A program made the translations under genes and the position numbers. From Flagellatimonas centrodinii (lineage in GTDB: Bacteria; Pseudomonadota; Gammaproteobacteria; Nevskiales; Nevskiaceae): DNA of 64,000 bases. Below the pieces are notes generated by a model. That model did not search any database, was not told where the DNA came from, and was given only the letters and a program-made list of their open reading frames with translations. The number at the start of each line of letters is the position of its first letter. The stretch's first letter is position 1. The DNA is taken from assembly GCF_016918765.2 (NCBI RefSeq), contig NZ_CP092104.1, positions 1 through 64,000 of the forward strand, in the 5' to 3' direction. Below, piece by piece: positions 36,161 to 48,859 of the stretch.

Positions 36161-37493
36161 CGGGCCGCACCCGGACGGGGATCACCCCTTCGGCCACCTG
36201 GACGTCGAGCGCCACGCCCGGCGCCACCTGTTGTGGACTGCGCACCAGGCTGCCGTCGGCCTGGCGGACGATGGCATAACCCCGCCCCAATACCGCCAGC
36301 GGGGACAGGCCCTGCAGGGTCCGCTCAGCGCTGCTCAGACGATGACGCTCACGCTCCAGCCGCCGCGCCATGGCCACCTGCAGCCGGTGTTCGCTGGCCG
36401 CAGTGGCCGCCAGCAGCGGCGCCAGCCGGCGGCGCGGGTCGGCGGTGCGCAGGCGCTCGGCCAGCACCGCCTGACGGCTGGCACGGTCGGCGAGCTGGCG
36501 CCGTATGGCGCGGACCAGGGTGGCCTGCCAGTCATCAAGCCGTTGCGCGGCATCCTGCAGGCGCCGCAGCGGCCGCTGTCGGGCCAGCCGGCCGTCGAGC
36601 TGGACCAGCGTCTCGCGGTCGCGCTGCAGGCGCCGGCGGATCGGCCGCTGCAGGTCGAGCTGCAGGCGTTGTAGTGCCTCCTGCCAGGCCCGCAGTTCCG
36701 GTGCCGCGCGTTCGGCCGCGGCGGTGGGCGTCGGCGCCCGCAGGTCGGCGGCGAAATCGGCGATGGTGGTATCGGTCTCGTGACCGACGCCGCTGATCAC
36801 CGGGACCGCGCAGGCGCGGATGGCACGGGCCACCGCTTCATCATTGAAGGCCCACAGGTCTTCCAGTGAACCGCCGCCGCGCACCAGCAGGATGACATCC
36901 ACCGGTGCCCGCCCCGGCAAGCCCTGCAGGGCCGCCACCAGCGCCGCCGGCGCGGCCTCACCCTGAACCGGCACCGGCCACAGGTAAACCGGCGCCAGCG
37001 GAAACCGCCGCGCCAGGGTGGTCAGTACGTCCTGGACCGCGGCACCGGTGGCGGAGGTGATGAGGCCGATGGCGCGGGGTACCGCGGGGATCGGCCGCTT
37101 GACGGCCTCGTCGAACAGGCCTTCGGCGGCCAGGCGACGCTTGAGGTCTTCGAAGGCCCGCAGCAGCGCGCCCTCGCCGGCCGGCTCCAGATGCTCGCAG
37201 ATCAACTGCAGGTCGCCGCGCGCGGTGTAGAAGCTCACCTGTGCGCGCACCAGCACCTGGTCGCCGTTCTGCGGTGGCGGCCGCACGTGCAGGTTGGCGC
37301 CGCGGAACATGGCCGAGCGCAGCTGCGCCGAGCCGTCCTTGAGGGTGAAATACCAGTGGCCGGAGGCCGGACGCGAAAGGTTGCTGATCTCGCCCTGGAC
37401 CCAGACCCGCGGAAAACTGTCCTCGACCACGCCACGCAGCAACTGCGCGAGTTCGGAGACGGCGTAGACCGTACGCGGGGGAGTGCCAAGCAT
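36141..37493 (-). CDS. xseA: Exodeoxyribonuclease VII large subunit
   Basis: Large subunit of the single-strand exonuclease Exo VII, used in DNA repair. It begins with an OB fold ([40 protein letters not shown]). The catalytic domain has [38 protein letters not shown] and [21 protein letters not shown] long Arg/Gln-rich coiled coil and [14 protein letters not shown] close it. ATG 37493 (MLGTPPRT) gives 450 residues; the frame to 37532 would reach across the guaB start. Its start lies 37 bp from the divergent guaB ATG. No small-subunit gene is adjacent. Confidence 0.94.
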   Translation of the reverse strand: MLGTPPRTVYAVSELAQLLRGVVEDSFPRVWVQGEISNLSRPASGHWYFTLKDGSAQLRSAMFRGANLHVRPPPQNGDQVLVRAQVSFYTARGDLQLICEHLEPAGEGALLRAFEDLKRRLAAEGLFDEAVKRPIPAVPRAIGLITSATGAAVQDVLTTLARRFPLAPVYLWPVPVQGEAAPAALVAALQGLPGRAPVDVILLVRGGGSLEDLWAFNDEAVARAIRACAVPVISGVGHETDTTIADFAADLRAPTPTAAAERAAPELRAWQEALQRLQLDLQRPIRRRLQRDRETLVQLDGRLARQRPLRRLQDAAQRLDDWQATLVRAIRRQLADRASRQAVLAERLRTADPRRRLAPLLAATAASEHRLQVAMARRLERERHRLSSAERTLQGLSPLAVLGRGYAIVRQADGSLVRSPQQVAPGVALDVQVAEGVIPVRVRPGDDPPA

Positions 37494-37498
37494 TTTCG

Positions 37499-37504
37499 TA
37501 TAAT
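37499..37504 (+). promoter_or_regulatory. TATAAT -10-like element for guaB
   Basis: A perfect TATAAT lies 27 bp upstream of the guaB ATG, in the 37-bp gap to divergent xseA. GGAG at 37516-37519 is the likely ribosome site. No good -35 hexamer is visible because that region is xseA coding sequence. Confidence 0.45.
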
Positions 37505-37506
37505 AG

Positions 37507-38997
<1,491 letters not shown>

Positions 38998-39001
38998 AAA
39001 G

Positions 39002-39091
39002 CCGGGAATCGGAAATGGTGAATCGGGAATCGTAAAGGCCACCGACCGCTCGCTTCTGACGATTCCCGACGCACGATTCCCGATTCCCGAA
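39002..39091. repeat. Inverted GGGAATC-type repeats in the guaB-guaA gap
   Basis: GAATCGGGAATCGT (39020-39033) is perfectly complementary to ACGATTCCCGATTC (39073-39086). An additional ACGATTCCCGAC lies at 39059-39070. In the guaBA transcript this forms a stable hairpin just upstream of guaA. Confidence 0.85.
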
Positions 39092-39094
39092 CGC

Positions 39095-40666
<1,572 letters not shown>

Positions 40667-40675
40667 CCCCCCCGA

Positions 40676-41314
<639 letters not shown>

Positions 41315-41316
41315 CC

Positions 41317-41979
41317 TTACTGGATGCCACCGTCCAGCAAGGACACCAGTTCGACATGGCCACGCTCGCGGGCGATGTCGGCCGCGGTCTTGCCATCTTC
41401 GGTTTTCGCCGAGCGGTCGATGCCGCGGGTGAGCAGCAGACGGCACAGCCCGGAGAAGCCCCGTGCCGCCGCCAGGTGCAGGGCATTCACGCCGCTGCCG
41501 CCGACATGATCGACCTCGGCGCCAAATCCCATCAACAACGGCGCCAGCTGTTCCCCGGCAGCACCGGCCAGTGCGGCGTGCATGGGGGTATTCTGCATCG
41601 GGTTGTCGCTGATCGAGTCAATCGGCGCACCCAGGCCCACCAACACCAGCACGGCATCACGGCGCCCGAAGAAGGCGGCGAGATGCAGGGGCGTCCAGCC
41701 GTCGGCGCTATGACGCCGCAGGGCCTCGGGATCGGCCAGCAGGATCTCGGCGATACGCCGAGCGTCATCGAGGGCAGCGGCTTCGAACAGATCCAGCGGA
41801 CGCAGCGGTCGCAGCAGCTCGGCGATGTCGTGGGCGCCGTTGTAGAGCGCGAACATCAACGGCGACAGCCCCCCCGGCAAGGGTTCGGTGCCCTGGCCCT
41901 CGTCCCGCGCCAGTGCCGCACGCGCGGCGTCGAGGTCACGGCTTTCAATGGCCAGCATCAGGGGGCGAACGTCGCTCAT
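41317..41979 (-). CDS. Ankyrin-repeat protein
   Basis: A 220-residue protein made of about five ankyrin repeats. The clearest are DGWTPLHLAAFFGRRDAVLVL, NTPMHAALAGAAGEQLAPLL, GVNALHLAAARGFSGLCRLL and DGKTAADIARERGHVELVSLL. It has no signal peptide and no fused domain, so it is probably a cytoplasmic protein-binding scaffold. ATG 41979 (MSDVRPLMLAIE) is chosen over 41997. Partner unknown. It is convergent with tadA. Confidence 0.87.
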   Translation of the reverse strand: MSDVRPLMLAIESRDLDAARAALARDEGQGTEPLPGGLSPLMFALYNGAHDIAELLRPLRPLDLFEAAALDDARRIAEILLADPEALRRHSADGWTPLHLAAFFGRRDAVLVLVGLGAPIDSISDNPMQNTPMHAALAGAAGEQLAPLLMGFGAEVDHVGGSGVNALHLAAARGFSGLCRLLLTRGIDRSAKTEDGKTAADIARERGHVELVSLLDGGIQ

Positions 41980-42084
41980 GGGCAGGGGCTCGGGCAAGGA
42001 AGCCGCGGAGGCTACCGGGGATGCCGCAATTCCTCAACGGTGGAGTTGACGCCCCGCCCCGGCGTCACGATAATTCGCCCCCCC

Positions 42085-42159
42085 GGACGGTTAGCTCAGT
42101 GGTAGAGCATCGCCTTCACACGGCGGGGGTCACAAGTTCGAGCCTTGTACCGTCCACCA
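42085..42159 (+). tRNA. tRNA-Val(CAC)
   Basis: A 75-base tRNA with acceptor GGACGGT / ACCGTCC, D-arm TTAGCTCAGTGGTAGAGC, T-arm ACAAGTTCGAGCCTTGT and an encoded CCA at 42157-42159. The anticodon is CAC at 42117-42119 in the loop TTCACAC, reading valine codon GUG. Confidence 0.93.
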
Positions 42160-42165
42160 GCTTTT

Positions 42166-42202
42166 CGTGACTGTCTCGAAAGATGCTTTCGGGACAGTCA
42201 CG
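42166..42202. repeat. Long near-perfect inverted repeat just after tRNA-Val
   Basis: CGTGACTGTCTCGAAAG (42166-42182) pairs with CTTTCGGGACAGTCACG (42186-42202) around a three-base loop, with one mismatch-type position. There is no T-run downstream, so it is not a textbook terminator, though it could end or stabilise the tRNA transcript. The following 240 bp to the next gene hold no ORF I can support. Confidence 0.7.
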
Positions 42203-42446
42203 CAGCCGGTCTCCCCCCAATCTCCGCTGTCCAACTTTTGCAGACGCGCCTGTTCACCTGCGTGCGGCTGCCTCCGTGCCTGCGTGTTGCTCGAAAGACC
42301 GTCTTGGCGCGGCGAGCACCCGTGCGCTGGCATGCCGACCGGGGCGGCCACCTGAAACCGGCTTTGTTGTCGCCTCTGCATCCGTCACACTGGGGCATCA
42401 AATCCGTTCATTAGGGGCGCCGTTGGCGTCAGGCCCGGAGATTCCC

Positions 42447-43313
42447 GTGCGCAACAGCAGTGCCTTTGCCATCAGCCTGATCGTGACCCTGCTCGCGCTG
42501 GCGCTTGCCGTGCTGGTGGACGGCGGGACGCAGCGCATCGCCGGCCTCCCGGTGCTCCCGGCACTCGCCCTGTTGGCCTTTGCGGTGCAGTGGCTGGTCT
42601 TTGTCCCCTCTTTTCTGCGTCAGACCGAGCACTACTACGATCTGGCCGGATCGCTCACCTACGCCATTGTCATCCTGCTGGCGGCGGGCCTGAGCGCACC
42701 CGACGCGCGCGGCTGGGTGATCACCGCGCTGGTGCTGATGTGGTGCGGCCGGCTCGGCAGCTTCCTGTTCGCCCGCGTCAAACGCAGCGGCAAGGATGGC
42801 CGCTTCGACGACATCAAACCGCACTGGGGCCGCTTCTTGATGGCCTGGACCTTCCAGGGGCTGTGGGTGTTCATGACGCTGCTGGCAGCGCTCATCGTGA
42901 TCACCGGGCCGGCCGCCGCGGGCTGGGATGTATGGGCCACGCTGGGCCTGGCGGTCTGGGTCGCGGGCTTTGCCATCGAGGTGATCGCCGACCGTCAGAA
43001 GGCCGCCTTCCGGGCGAACCCCGCCAATCGGGGGCAGTTCATTCGTCAGGGTCTCTGGGCATGGTCGCGCCACCCGAACTACTTCGGCGAGATCGTGCTC
43101 TGGACCGGCATCGCGCTGATGGCAACGCCGGCGATGGCGGGTTGGCAGTGGCTGGGATGGGCATCGCCGCTGTTCGTCTTCTGGTTGCTGAACAAAGTCA
43201 GCGGCATTCCGATGCTGGAGCAACGCGCGGACGAGACCTGGGGTGGCGACCCGGACTATGAAGCCTACAAGGCCGCTACCCCGGTGCTGTTTCCGCGTCC
43301 GCCGCGGGTCTGA
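42447..43313 (+). CDS. DUF1295 family membrane protein (steroid-reductase/ICMT-like)
   Basis: A 288-residue inner-membrane protein with about seven hydrophobic segments. The family ending is intact: IADRQKAAFRANPANRGQFI, then LWAWSRHPNYFGEIVLWTGIAL and LNKVSGIPMLEQRADETWGG. The WSRHPNYF motif is shared with isoprenylcysteine methyltransferases and 5-alpha-steroid reductases, suggesting a lipid-modifying enzyme. GTG 42447 is chosen because GGAG lies six bases upstream and the first helix starts there. The longer frame to 42183 is repeat-derived. The next gene starts three bases after this one stops, so they form an operon. Confidence 0.86.
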   Translation: MRNSSAFAISLIVTLLALALAVLVDGGTQRIAGLPVLPALALLAFAVQWLVFVPSFLRQTEHYYDLAGSLTYAIVILLAAGLSAPDARGWVITALVLMWCGRLGSFLFARVKRSGKDGRFDDIKPHWGRFLMAWTFQGLWVFMTLLAALIVITGPAAAGWDVWATLGLAVWVAGFAIEVIADRQKAAFRANPANRGQFIRQGLWAWSRHPNYFGEIVLWTGIALMATPAMAGWQWLGWASPLFVFWLLNKVSGIPMLEQRADETWGGDPDYEAYKAATPVLFPRPPRV

Positions 43314-43316
43314 TCG

Positions 43317-43823
43317 ATGATCGAATCCATCCTCGCCTGGGCCGGCGAGCATCGCGAGCAGGCGATCTGGCTGGTGCCGCTGCTGGCCTTCATGGAGACC
43401 TGCGTCGGCATCGGATTGTTCGTCCCCAGCCTGATGCTGGTCGTCGTGACGTCGGTGTTCTACGCCAACGACTGGGCCAACCTGTGGCTGATGGCGGGCA
43501 TGGCGCTGGCGGGTTCGTCACTCGGCGACCACGTCGGCTACTACGCCGGTCGCGCTGTCGGCCACCGGGTGCAGGGCTGGCGCATCATCCGCCGCAATCC
43601 GACGCGCTGGGAACGGACCGAGGCCATGGTGCGCCGCTTCGGTCCCTGGGCCATTTTCATCGGCCGCTTCCTCCCGGCCATCCGCAGCCTGGTGCCGGCC
43701 ATGATGGGGGTGACCCAATTCGACCGCACCCGCTACACCCTGCTCGACATCGCCGCCTGCAGCCTGTGGGCCTTGGGGCTGGTCGCCATCGTGCAGGGCG
43801 CGCATCAGCTCTTCCTGCCCTAA
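43317..43823 (+). CDS. DedA/VTT-family membrane protein
   Basis: A 168-residue membrane protein of the DedA group, now linked to flipping of undecaprenyl phosphate and phospholipids. It has PLLAFMETCVGIGLFVPSLM near the N terminus (the E-x3-P type re-entrant loop), the glycine-rich GSSLGDHVGYYAGRAVG, and FIGRFLPAIRSLVPAMMGV with the conserved F-x-R-x3-P-x-R pattern. It is short for the family but has both halves. It closes the operon with the DUF1295 gene and is followed by the largest REP array. Confidence 0.88.
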   Translation: MIESILAWAGEHREQAIWLVPLLAFMETCVGIGLFVPSLMLVVVTSVFYANDWANLWLMAGMALAGSSLGDHVGYYAGRAVGHRVQGWRIIRRNPTRWERTEAMVRRFGPWAIFIGRFLPAIRSLVPAMMGVTQFDRTRYTLLDIAACSLWALGLVAIVQGAHQLFLP

Positions 43824-43826
43824 GCC

Positions 43827-44669
43827 ACTCGCGATGACATGCCTTCCCCTGTCATTGCGAGCCTGCATTGCAGGCGCGGCAATCTCGTCCGGGCGGCAGT
43901 GCCTTGATCAGGAGATCGCCACGCCGCTTCGCGGCTCGCGATGACAGGTGGGGGCGGTTCGAGGTGACATGCCTTCCCCTGTCATTGCGAGCCTGCACTG
44001 CAGGCGCGGCAATCTCGCCCGGGCGGCAGTGCCTTGACCAGGAGATCGCCGCGCCGCTTCGCGGCTCGCGATGACAGGTGGGGAAGGCTCGCGATGACAG
44101 GTGGGGAAGGCTCGCGATGACATGCCTTCCCCTGTCATTGCGAGCCTGCATTGCAGGCGTGGCAATCTCGCCCGGACGGCAGTGCCTTCGATCAGGAGAT
44201 CGCCGCGCCGCTTCGCGGCTCGCGATGACAGGTGGGGGCGGTTCGAGGTGACATGCCTTCCCCTGTCATTGCGAGCCTGCACTGCAGGCGCGGCAATCTC
44301 GCCCGGGGCGGCGGTGCCTTCGATCAGGAGATCGCCGCGCCGCTTCGCGGCTCGCGATGACAGGTGGGGGCGATTCGAGGTGACATGCCTTCCCCTGTCA
44401 TTGCGAGCCTGCATTGCAGGCGTGGCAATCTCGCCCGGGCGGCGGTGCCTTGATCAGGAGATCGCCGCGCCGCTTCGCGGCTCGCGATGACAGGTGGGGG
44501 CGGCTCGCGATGACAGGTGGGAGCAGTTCGAGCTGCCATGCCTTCCCCTGTCATTGCGAGCCTGCATTGCAGGCGCGGCAATCTCGCCCGGGCGGCAGTG
44601 CCTTCGATCAGGAGATCGCCGCGCCGCTTCGCGGCTCGCGATGGCAGGTGGGGGAAGCTCGCGATGACA
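43827..44669. repeat. Six-copy tandem REP array
   Basis: Forward arms TGTCATTGCGAGCCTGCATTG start at 43850, 43980, 44133, 44264, 44396 and 44549. The period is about 131 bp, or about 153 bp when an extra GCTCGCGATGACAGGTGGG arm is present. Each unit pairs this arm with an inverted GAGATCGCCGCGCCGCTTCG...GCGATGACA arm about 30 bases on. The copies are nearly identical, so the array is young or homogenised. No CRISPR spacers: the intervening sequence is repeated too. Confidence 0.93.
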
Positions 44670-44737
44670 CCGCACAGCCCGCATGGCAGGAGCAGCCCGT
44701 ATGATCGACACTTCCTCTCGCGCTTGCGGCCGTTTCC

Positions 44738-46432
44738 ATGTTCTCGCTCCGATTCCCGTGCCTTGTAGCCCTTTCCGCACTGCTGGTCGGACTGACGGCG
44801 GGCTGCAGTGACGACGCTGCCGTTCCGCCGCCGGACGGCATTGCACTGGGTGGGCGGATCAGCGGGCTCAACGATGCCGGGCTGGTGCTGGCGCGTGGGG
44901 CCGAACGCCTTGCGATCGCACCTGGCCAGACCAAGTTCAGCGCTACCCCGCTGCCCCCGGGCACGCTCTACCAGATCACCGTGTCACAACAGCCCGAAGG
45001 CCAGCGCTGCAGCATCTTCCGGGGCAGCGGGCGAATCCCGGAGACAGCCACCGTCACCGACATCCGCATCGTCTGTGCAAGCTGCCGCGACGGTCTGCCC
45101 CCGGTCCACGAAGTGCCGATGGTGCGCGCCGAGACCTCCGGAGGTCGCCTGTATCTGGCTGACGTCTGCGACGAGCGCCTGCAGCTGCGCGGCGTCAACG
45201 ATCAGTTCATTGAACGCTATGGGCCGGCGTTCGACCTGTTCACCGACGACAACCTGATGGCGGTGACCGGCGGCCAACGCCGGGCCGGCGCCAATGCCAT
45301 TCGCATCGTCTGGTATCCGGACGGTGGGCCCCGCGATCCGGATGCTGACGGTGATCGGATCGGCGATGTGTTCGGCGGCTCGGTTGCGGCGCTGGACCGC
45401 CGCATTCAGTCGGTGGTGGATCACGGCATGGTGCCGATCCTCGACATTCACGACTACACCGGCGCCGACCTGACCGGCGCCGACGATGACACCGACGACC
45501 CATCCGACCCGCTCAACCGCACCGTGCGCTGGCTGTTGCGCGAAGACGTGCGTGCGCTGCTCGACCGCCATGCCGCCTACCTGCTGCTCAACCTGCTGAA
45601 CGAGGCCGGCACCTGCTACCTGCAGACACCCGAGGACAGCGATCCCTTTTTCAACAACTGCACCGAGGCCGAGCGCTTCCGCTTCCGCGATGCCTACCGC
45701 GATGCGCTGTCGCAGTTGCGGGCCGCGGGCCTGCGCCTGCCGGTCATCATCGATGCCCCGGATTTCGGGCAGAGCCTGGAAGTACTGCGGCGGGTTGGCC
45801 CGGCGCTGATGGCCGGCGACGACATCGACGCCGACACCGCCGGGGCGCAGCCCAACCTGATGTTCAGCGCGCATCCCTACTGGTATCGCTATCCGCCCGG
45901 CCTGGTCGACGGCAGCGACGGCTTCGATGCCGCTGAACTGCGAGCCCACCGCGACGAGTTGCGCTGCGCCGTCGGGCTGCCCCGGGAGGGCGGCCTGCCC
46001 TGCGGCTTCGCCGCCAATCTGGCACTGCTGCTCGGTGAGGTGGCAAGCACCCAGGACGGCGCCGAGGGCGAGAGCCTGCCGCTGCCCTACCGCAATATTC
46101 TCGAGACCGCGGTCGACCTCGACCTCGACTACCTGTTCTGGACCTGGTTCAACGATTTTGACGCGGACCGCACCTTGACCCGGGTGGTGCAGTCACCGGC
46201 GGGCGACTGCCTGCCGGTGACACCGCCAGAGCGCAACAACTGCGGCCTGTTCCGCGATGGCCTGCCCGATTTCGACGGCACCGACCTGACCGCCTTCGGA
46301 CGCGATGCCGTGTTCGGCTTGCCCGACGACGCCCTCCCCGGCGCCCCCGCGGCGGACTACCGCATGGCCACCGCGCCGCGCAGCTTCAGCATGATCGCGC
46401 GGGATCGCTATCAGCTCGACACCGTGCCCTGA
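44738..46432 (+). CDS. Secreted lipoprotein with GH5-like (cellulase-type) glycosidase domain
   Basis: A 564-residue exported lipoprotein. Its signal ends in a lipobox (LVGLTAGCSD, Cys at about 23). Residues 30-110 resemble a small beta-sandwich (GGRISGLNDAGLVLARG). The main domain looks like a GH5 TIM barrel: LRGVNDQFIER, NAIRIVWYPDGG, MVPILDIHDYTG, LLLNLLNEAG (candidate acid Glu), FSAHPYWYRY, ALLLGEVAS (candidate nucleophile Glu) and YLFWTWFNDF. Catalytic motifs are divergent and the substrate is unknown. A run of Asp-rich loops (DADGDRIGD, DDDTDDPSDP) may bind calcium. Confidence 0.75.
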   Translation: MFSLRFPCLVALSALLVGLTAGCSDDAAVPPPDGIALGGRISGLNDAGLVLARGAERLAIAPGQTKFSATPLPPGTLYQITVSQQPEGQRCSIFRGSGRIPETATVTDIRIVCASCRDGLPPVHEVPMVRAETSGGRLYLADVCDERLQLRGVNDQFIERYGPAFDLFTDDNLMAVTGGQRRAGANAIRIVWYPDGGPRDPDADGDRIGDVFGGSVAALDRRIQSVVDHGMVPILDIHDYTGADLTGADDDTDDPSDPLNRTVRWLLREDVRALLDRHAAYLLLNLLNEAGTCYLQTPEDSDPFFNNCTEAERFRFRDAYRDALSQLRAAGLRLPVIIDAPDFGQSLEVLRRVGPALMAGDDIDADTAGAQPNLMFSAHPYWYRYPPGLVDGSDGFDAAELRAHRDELRCAVGLPREGGLPCGFAANLALLLGEVASTQDGAEGESLPLPYRNILETAVDLDLDYLFWTWFNDFDADRTLTRVVQSPAGDCLPVTPPERNNCGLFRDGLPDFDGTDLTAFGRDAVFGLPDDALPGAPAADYRMATAPRSFSMIARDRYQLDTVP

Positions 46433-46569
46433 CATCCGGGGCCGCACCCGGGCCAAGGCGGAATAAACGCCCCCTGAAATCAGGAAAATCAGCCCATCGA
46501 CGCGCGCGCGTCGGTGGGCTGTGGTGAGATCGCCGGAACGGCCGCCACGAGCCGCTCCGGAGGAACTCC

Positions 46570-48849
46570 ATGTCGTTGTCCCCAACCCGCCTGCCCCTGG
46601 CGGTCCTGTTGCTGTCGTCGGCGCTCTGCGCCTGTAGCGCGGGCACCGGACTGACACCCCCCGGCGCTGATCAGCGCGCGACCGACAATCCCTTTGCCAC
46701 CGCCGCCGCGGCCGATGCGGCACCGCGCTATCGGCTGGCGAATGGCTGTTACCGGCTGATCACGGCTGAGGGACGGGGTCACGTCAGCGCCTTCGATGAC
46801 GGTTCGCTGGCCGTGATCGGCAGCGATGCGCCCGCGGCGACGCCGTTCTTCATGAAGCCGACCGGCCTCGGGCACTACGTCATCTATGGGCCGCAGGGCC
46901 GCTATCTGACGCTGGCAGCATCCGCCGAGGACCTCGCCACCGGGTTGGAAGGGCTGGTGTCACAACTGGGCTTCACGGCATCCGGTGTCGGCGATCTGCT
47001 GGAACTCACCCCCAGCGTCGCCCCGGCGGCTGATCTGGTGAATGCACTCGGCGATGTGGTGAGCGGCCTGGGCGGCAGCCTGGCGGCGGTGCTGACCGCG
47101 GGTGACCGCAGCCTGGTAATGCAGACGACGCCGGTCGATGGCTCGGAGTGGACCGTGCTCGAAAGCGCGCAGGACGGTGTGTTCCGGGTCGAGAATCGAC
47201 TTACGGGCGACCCCCTGTTGCCACACACCGGCGGCAGCGGCTTCCGCTTCATAGGCACCAGCGGCTGCCAGCCGTATCCCGAGGCAGCCCTCAACGCCAC
47301 GGGCACGCCCTTCGCCGGCACCCGACCCGACGGCACGGTGTTCGGGTATGCGGAAACCCACATGCACCTGGGCGGCACCGAGATGTTCGGCGGCAAGCTG
47401 GGCTACGGCCGGCCTTTCCACAAGTTCGGCATTCCCCATGCACTGGGAGACTGTGCCGTTCACCATGGCCCCGGCGGCGTCCTCGGCGCGCTGGATACCG
47501 CGGTCGACCCCGAGCAGGGGCTACCCCCACATCAAACCGAAGGCTGGCCCCACTATCCCGACTGGCCCAGCTGGGGCAGCCAGATTCACCATCAGACCTA
47601 CTATCGCTGGCTGGAGCGCGCGTGGATGGGTGGCCTGCGACTGATGGTGAACCACCTGGTCTCCAACGAGGGCCTGTGTCTGATCTGGCCGGTGAAGGGC
47701 ACGGACTGCAACGAGATGGAGAACATCGAGCTGCAGCGCCAACTCACCCTCGACCTGCAGGACTACATCGATGCGCAGGCCGGCGGCCCGGGCAAGGGCT
47801 TTTTCCGCATCGTCTATTCGCCGTTCGAAGCACGTCAGGCCATCGAGGCCGGGCAGATGGCGGTGGTGCTCGGCACCGAAAACGAGAAGATCTTCAACTG
47901 CGGCGAATTTCTCGACCAGCCTGACTGCAGCGTGGCCGACATTGACCGCGAACTGGCACGCTGGTGGGACCGTGGCATCCGCGCGATCTTTCCCATCCAT
48001 CTGGTGGACAACGCCTTCGGTGGTGCGCGGCTGACTGATGACCCCTTCCTGTTCCAGCTCTACAACCTGGCGAATACGGTGGACACCGGACACCCCTATG
48101 CCGGCGTGCCCTGCGAGGGGCCCGACAGCCTGGCGCCGGGCGAGGCCATGACCCAGTCCGCCGGCATTTTCGACACCGTGCTACGGCTGCTCAACCCTCC
48201 GTTACCCCCCGTCACCGGCTGCCGCCGCAACGCCCGCGGCCTGACACCGCTGGGGGAATACTTCATCCACAAGCTGATCGACCGCGGGGTGATGATCGAG
48301 ACCGATCACACCGGCGTGCTGGCCCGCAACCGTATCTTCGACCTGGCCGAGGCGCGCGGCGTGCCGGTGTTTTCCGGCCATACCGGGACGATCTCGATCG
48401 CCGACAAGGACAGCGACCGCATCCTGCAGACCGGCGGCATCATTTCCAACCTGCCGGACGATCCGTCGCCGGACACAGTGGCGTTCATTCAGGATCTGGA
48501 GGCGCTGTACCAGGCGACCTTCGGCCACACCCGGGGGCTGTCGACCGGCCTGGGTTCCGACATCAACGGCATCCACAACCAGGCGCCGCCGCGGGCGGAT
48601 GCCTCCGAGCGTCCGCTGCAGTATCCGTTTCGGTCATGGGACGGCCAGGTGACCTTCGACCGCCAGACCACCGGCGAACGGGTGTTCGACCTCAACACCG
48701 ACGGGGTTGCCCACTACGGCCTCTATCCGGACTACATCGCCGACATGCAGATGCAGCCCGGCGGCGAGCAGGCGCTGCGGTACCTGTTCCGCTCGGCGGA
48801 AGGCTATCTGCAGGCCTGGGAACGGGTCTGGGCCGCCGCGCAGCCGTAG
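46570..48849 (+). CDS. Secreted lipoprotein with M19 dipeptidase-like amidohydrolase domain
   Basis: A 759-residue protein with a lipoprotein signal (VLLLSSALCACSAG). An unusual N-terminal region (about 50-245) contains beta-trefoil/fascin-like phrases (NGCYRLITAEGRGHVSAF, HYVIYGPQGRYLTLA). From about 260 it is an amidohydrolase-superfamily barrel: YAETHMHLGG (His-x-His), GLRLMVNHLVSN, VLGTENEKIF, MIETDHTGVL, VFSGHTGTI and GLGSDINGIH, the last typical of M19 membrane dipeptidases. GGAGGAA about five bases before ATG 46570 is a strong ribosome site. It follows the GH5-like gene by 137 bp. The substrate is not evident. Confidence 0.75.
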   Translation: MSLSPTRLPLAVLLLSSALCACSAGTGLTPPGADQRATDNPFATAAAADAAPRYRLANGCYRLITAEGRGHVSAFDDGSLAVIGSDAPAATPFFMKPTGLGHYVIYGPQGRYLTLAASAEDLATGLEGLVSQLGFTASGVGDLLELTPSVAPAADLVNALGDVVSGLGGSLAAVLTAGDRSLVMQTTPVDGSEWTVLESAQDGVFRVENRLTGDPLLPHTGGSGFRFIGTSGCQPYPEAALNATGTPFAGTRPDGTVFGYAETHMHLGGTEMFGGKLGYGRPFHKFGIPHALGDCAVHHGPGGVLGALDTAVDPEQGLPPHQTEGWPHYPDWPSWGSQIHHQTYYRWLERAWMGGLRLMVNHLVSNEGLCLIWPVKGTDCNEMENIELQRQLTLDLQDYIDAQAGGPGKGFFRIVYSPFEARQAIEAGQMAVVLGTENEKIFNCGEFLDQPDCSVADIDRELARWWDRGIRAIFPIHLVDNAFGGARLTDDPFLFQLYNLANTVDTGHPYAGVPCEGPDSLAPGEAMTQSAGIFDTVLRLLNPPLPPVTGCRRNARGLTPLGEYFIHKLIDRGVMIETDHTGVLARNRIFDLAEARGVPVFSGHTGTISIADKDSDRILQTGGIISNLPDDPSPDTVAFIQDLEALYQATFGHTRGLSTGLGSDINGIHNQAPPRADASERPLQYPFRSWDGQVTFDRQTTGERVFDLNTDGVAHYGLYPDYIADMQMQPGGEQALRYLFRSAEGYLQAWERVWAAAQP

Positions 48850-48859
48850 GCGGCGATGA

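Noticed and set aside
43827-44669. CRISPR array
   Set aside because: The regular period looked CRISPR-like, but the sequence between palindromes is repeated as well, so there are no unique spacers, and no cas genes are present.
43852-44704. Several 60-170 codon ORFs inside the REP arrays
   Set aside because: They are translations of the repeats themselves in several frames and share repeated peptides such as LQCRLAMTGEG. No ribosome sites were seen.
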